Part shown: one piece after another, positions 61,854 through 64,000 of the stretch
How the letters are laid out: every line of letters begins with the position of its first letter
How positions within the stretch are numbered: the first letter of the stretch is position 1
NCBI GenBank assembly: GCA_041394145.1
Contig: JAWKIW010000014.1
Span: forward strand, 1-64,000
DNA length: 64,000 nucleotides
Direction of reading: 5' to 3'
Source: JAWKIW01 sp041394145
Lineage (GTDB): Bacteria > Actinomycetota > Acidimicrobiia > Acidimicrobiales > Acidimicrobilacustridaceae
The notes under the pieces: generated by a model
What the model was told of the DNA's origin: nothing
Seen by the model: the letters and a program-made list of their open reading frames with translations, nothing else
Databases searched by the model: none
Translations under genes and position numbers: made by a program

Positions 61854-62986
61854 TCAGGCGCCGGCCGCGGCGCGGTCCTGGCTGACCGCGTCGAACTCGA
61901 GGTACTCCTCACCGGTGTCGGCCAGGTCCTCGAACTGGATCACCCCGATCTCGGTGAACCGCTGGCGCAGCCAGCCGTCGTTGCGGTCGAGCAGGCCCAG
62001 CTTCTTGCAGTTGGGCACGATCTTGGAGAACAGCATCTGCTGGAAGATGTTCTCCTCCGCCGGGATCTGCAGCATCATCGACGCCACCTTCCGGGTGTCG
62101 ACGCCCAGGCGGTCCCACACCTCCTGCTGGATGAAGCGGTCGCGCATGCGCACGGCGGCCTCGAAGGCGAACTCCTGGCGCTCGCGCATCTCGGCGTCGG
62201 ACAGCTCGGCGTAGTACTCCTTCAGCGACAGCACGCCGAAGGCCGCGTGGCGGGCCTCGTCGCTCATCACGTAGCGCAGCAGCTGCTTGAGCAGCGGCTC
62301 CTCGGTCATCTGGTGCATGAACCCGAAGGCGGCCAGCGCCAGGCCCTCCACCATGATCTGCATGCCCAGGTAGGTCATGTCCCAGCGGCTGTCGGTGATG
62401 ATGTCGTCGAGCAGCAGCTTGAGGTGCGCGTTGATCGGATAGAAGCCCGGCAGCTTCTCCTGCAGGTACTTGGCGAAGACCTCCACGTGACGGGCCTCGT
62501 CCATCACCTGGGTGGCGGCGTAGTACTTGGCGTCGATCCACGGCACCGTCTCGACGATCTTCGCCGTGCACAGCAGCGCACCTGCTCGCCGTGCATGAAC
62601 TGCGAGAGGCGCCAGTTCATCGACTCGACCCCCAGCTCGGCCCACTCCTTCTCACCGAAGCTCTTGAAGGGCGACCCCTCCATCTCGGTGAGCGCCAGGA
62701 AGGGCCCCGAGGCGTTGGAGCCCTGCAGCGCCGTGAGGATCCGCTCGGGGTCGACCTCGATCGACCAGTCCAGGTCGGTCTCGCCGTTCCACTGGGCCGT
62801 CTTGGCCTTCTCGTAGAGCTTGTTGAGCGCCGGTCGGGCGCCCTTCTCGTAGTCCCAGGTGAAGATGGCGTCGGCGTTGTCCTGCACCTGGTGCACGAGC
62901 TCGTCGACATCCTGGTTGCTGACGGCGAGGATGGCCTCGAGGTCGTTGACGGCGGCTCGGCCGAGGATCTGCTCGTCGGTTGCCAT
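61854..62986 (-). CDS. ferritin-like diiron protein (R2/AurF-like), one frameshift
   Basis: About 377 residues. Helices carry diiron ligands: Glu in SQFMHGEQGALL (after repair), DEARHVEVFAKYL with an E-x-x-H, Glu in MQIMVEGLALAAFGF and SDEARHAAFGVLSL with the second E-x-x-H. This resembles ribonucleotide reductase R2-like and AurF-like oxygenases. One G is missing near 62578 (gagcaggtgcg for gagcagggtgcg). ATG 62986 has AGGAG eleven bases upstream. The TetR gene 62 bases upstream on the same strand probably controls it. Substrate unknown. Confidence 0.82.
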
Positions 62987-63048
62987 GGCGGTCACTGCTC
63001 CTGTGTGGTGGTCGGTGGCTGGGCTGGACGGGTGTCGGTCGAAGGTGA

Positions 63049-63729
63049 TCAGGTCCCGGCGTCGTCCGGGCGAGGGTCGAGGGCGGCGACGGCACGGCCG
63101 GATGACCTCCTCCCACCCCTCGGGGGCAGGGCGGGGGCGCCGACGGCCTCGAAGAGCAGGAAGCCGAGCCCGACGGCGTGCGCGAAGTGCACGATGGCGG
63201 CGGTGTCGACGGCGGGGTCGACGAGACCGGCCTCCTTGCCCGCCTCGATGAGCCCGCCCATGCGGGTGGCTCGGGCCTCGAGGTGCTCGCGCACGAGCCG
63301 GGCGACCTCGGGGTCGCGCCGCGCGGCCACGAAGGCCTCGAGCAGCAGCGCCTGGGCCGGCGTCGACTCACGGGTGACCAGGTGCGAGCCCACCGTGTTG
63401 AGGATGTCCTGGGCCCGGCCCTGGAAGCCGTGCTCGGCGAACAGCTGGTCGAACTCGTCGCCGGTGTGGGTGGCGATGACCGCGGCGAGCAGCTCGGCCT
63501 TGCCGGTGAACCGGCTGTAGATGGCCCCGGTGGTGAGCCCCGCCCGCCGGGCGATCTCGGCGACGCCGGCGCCGTCGTAGCCCTTCTCGGCGAACACCTC
63601 GGCCGCCGCCGCGATCAGGCGCGACGCCGTGTCGTCGGCTGACGAGCGCGTGCCACCGGAGGTCAGGTCGATCGTCGGGTCCCCCCCGGTGGCCGGCTGC
63701 GGCGCGTCGTTGACGGCGGCGTCGGTCAC
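63049..63729 (-). CDS. TetR-family transcriptional regulator
   Basis: 226 residues. After a 30-residue disordered start comes the TetR DNA-binding domain (LIAAAAEVFAEKGYDGAGVAEIARRAGLTTGAIYSRF) with the helix-turn-helix at about residues 52-73. The ligand-binding half ends in ALPPRGGRR. GTG 63729 lies eight bases after TATCAT, so the mRNA is likely leaderless. A palindrome covers that -10 box, indicating self-repression. Confidence 0.93.
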   Translation of the reverse strand: MTDAAVNDAPQPATGGDPTIDLTSGGTRSSADDTASRLIAAAAEVFAEKGYDGAGVAEIARRAGLTTGAIYSRFTGKAELLAAVIATHTGDEFDQLFAEHGFQGRAQDILNTVGSHLVTRESTPAQALLLEAFVAARRDPEVARLVREHLEARATRMGGLIEAGKEAGLVDPAVDTAAIVHFAHAVGLGFLLFEAVGAPALPPRGGRRSSGRAVAALDPRPDDAGT

Positions 63730-63737
63730 GAGCAGCC

Positions 63738-63755
63738 ATGATAACGGTCATTATC
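63738..63755 (-). promoter_or_regulatory. operator palindrome over the TetR gene -10 box
   Basis: GATAACGGTCATTATC (63740-63755) is a near-perfect 16-base inverted repeat (GATAA...TTATC), embedded in an AT-rich patch. The -10 TATCAT (plus 63738-63743, minus strand) overlaps it, so binding of the regulator would block its own transcription and that of the diiron gene downstream. Confidence 0.7.
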
Positions 63756-63838
63756 GCCATGTCAAGGGCGCCTACCACCGGCGCGACCGGGTGGACGGCG
63801 CCGCTCGGACCGAGGAGCACCCACCGGCCGGGTCAGGG

Positions 63839-64000
63839 TCAGCCGACCCTGCGGTACCAACCCATGAGGTCGACCACCAGCTCGGTCGCGCCGCTGTTGG
63901 TCTCGAACGAGACGTACCCGTTGTCGGTGGCGACGGTCGCCTCGTTGGCGAGCACCGTCCCGCCCGGCAGGTTCAGCGTCGACGCCAGCGGCCGCGGGCC
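63839..64000 (-). CDS. C-terminal fragment of a secreted actinobacterial repeat protein
   Basis: The last 53 residues of a gene that enters from the right edge, open to base 64000. They read PLASTLNLPGGTVLANEA, NGYVSFETNSGATELVVDLM and GWYRR. The pattern STLN-x(n)-V-x-VD-x-x-GWY/F is common in repeat domains of exported actinobacterial proteins near wall hydrolases. The rest is outside the window, so function is not inferred. Confidence 0.6.
   Translation of the reverse strand, partial: GPRPLASTLNLPGGTVLANEATVATDNGYVSFETNSGATELVVDLMGWYRRVG

Overview
This 64 kb window is chromosomal DNA of a high-GC actinobacterium, most likely of the class Acidimicrobiia (Ilumatobacter/Iamia-like). The main evidence is gene order: argS-lysA-hom-thrC-[thrB slot]-rho-rpmE-prfA-prmC-glyA-wecA-atp operon follows the arrangement known from Mycobacterium tuberculosis (Rv1292 to Rv1311). 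GTG and TTG starts are common, and many genes have a TANNNT -10 box only 6-10 bases before the start codon (leaderless transcripts). The class assignment is inference from general protein character.

Layout. 1-660: the tail of an IS21-family istB gene and a tRNA-Arg(CCG). 0.8-8 kb: argS, lysA, hom, thrC and an ApgM-family phosphatase-fold enzyme in the place where mycobacteria carry homoserine kinase thrB. 8-13.4 kb: rho, rpmE, an unknown gene, prfA and prmC. 13.4-17.3 kb: a local insertion (zinc-ribbon membrane protein, stand-alone cyclic-nucleotide-binding protein, thiolase-like protein, low-molecular-weight phosphatase). 17.4-20.1 kb: glyA and wecA. 20.1-28.4 kb: a complete F-type ATP synthase operon with two AtpZ/AtpI-like genes and two tandem b-type subunits. 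28.4-36 kb: accessory genes (2H phosphoesterase-acetyltransferase fusion, a wrecked membrane protein gene, a peptide-binding lipoprotein, an atypical SDR, an MBL-fold protein, and an Rpf-type cell-wall gene cluster). 36.2-44.2 kb: housekeeping genes (tatD, metG, rmuC, rsmI, DUF192, ychF, a PHP phosphoesterase and a 29-codon gene resembling ribosomal protein bL37). 44.2-49.5 kb: prolyl oligopeptidase, queF and a zinc-ribbon DUF6777-like protein, interrupted by a corrupted duplicate of the same DNA. 49.6-56.3 kb: SDR, an MBOAT/SGNH acylation pair behind a phosphosugar mutase, and a divergent queuosine-salvage (Qng1/DUF2419) gene. 56.5-64 kb: a second peptide-binding lipoprotein, a VOC protein, two crotonases, a diiron (R2/AurF-like) protein with its TetR regulator, and the tail of a secreted protein.

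How genes work together. lysA, hom, thrC and the ApgM-like gene cover lysine and threonine synthesis. rho, rpmE, prfA, prmC and bL37 serve transcription and translation. wecA starts lipid-linked glycan synthesis. The pgm-MBOAT-SGNH cluster looks like a surface polysaccharide acylation unit. queF and qng1 both belong to queuosine metabolism.

Data quality matters here. At least nine genes carry single-base frameshifts, mostly in short G or C runs, and 46.21-47.46 kb is a deletion-riddled copy of the DNA immediately after it. Both look like unpolished long-read assembly errors rather than biology.
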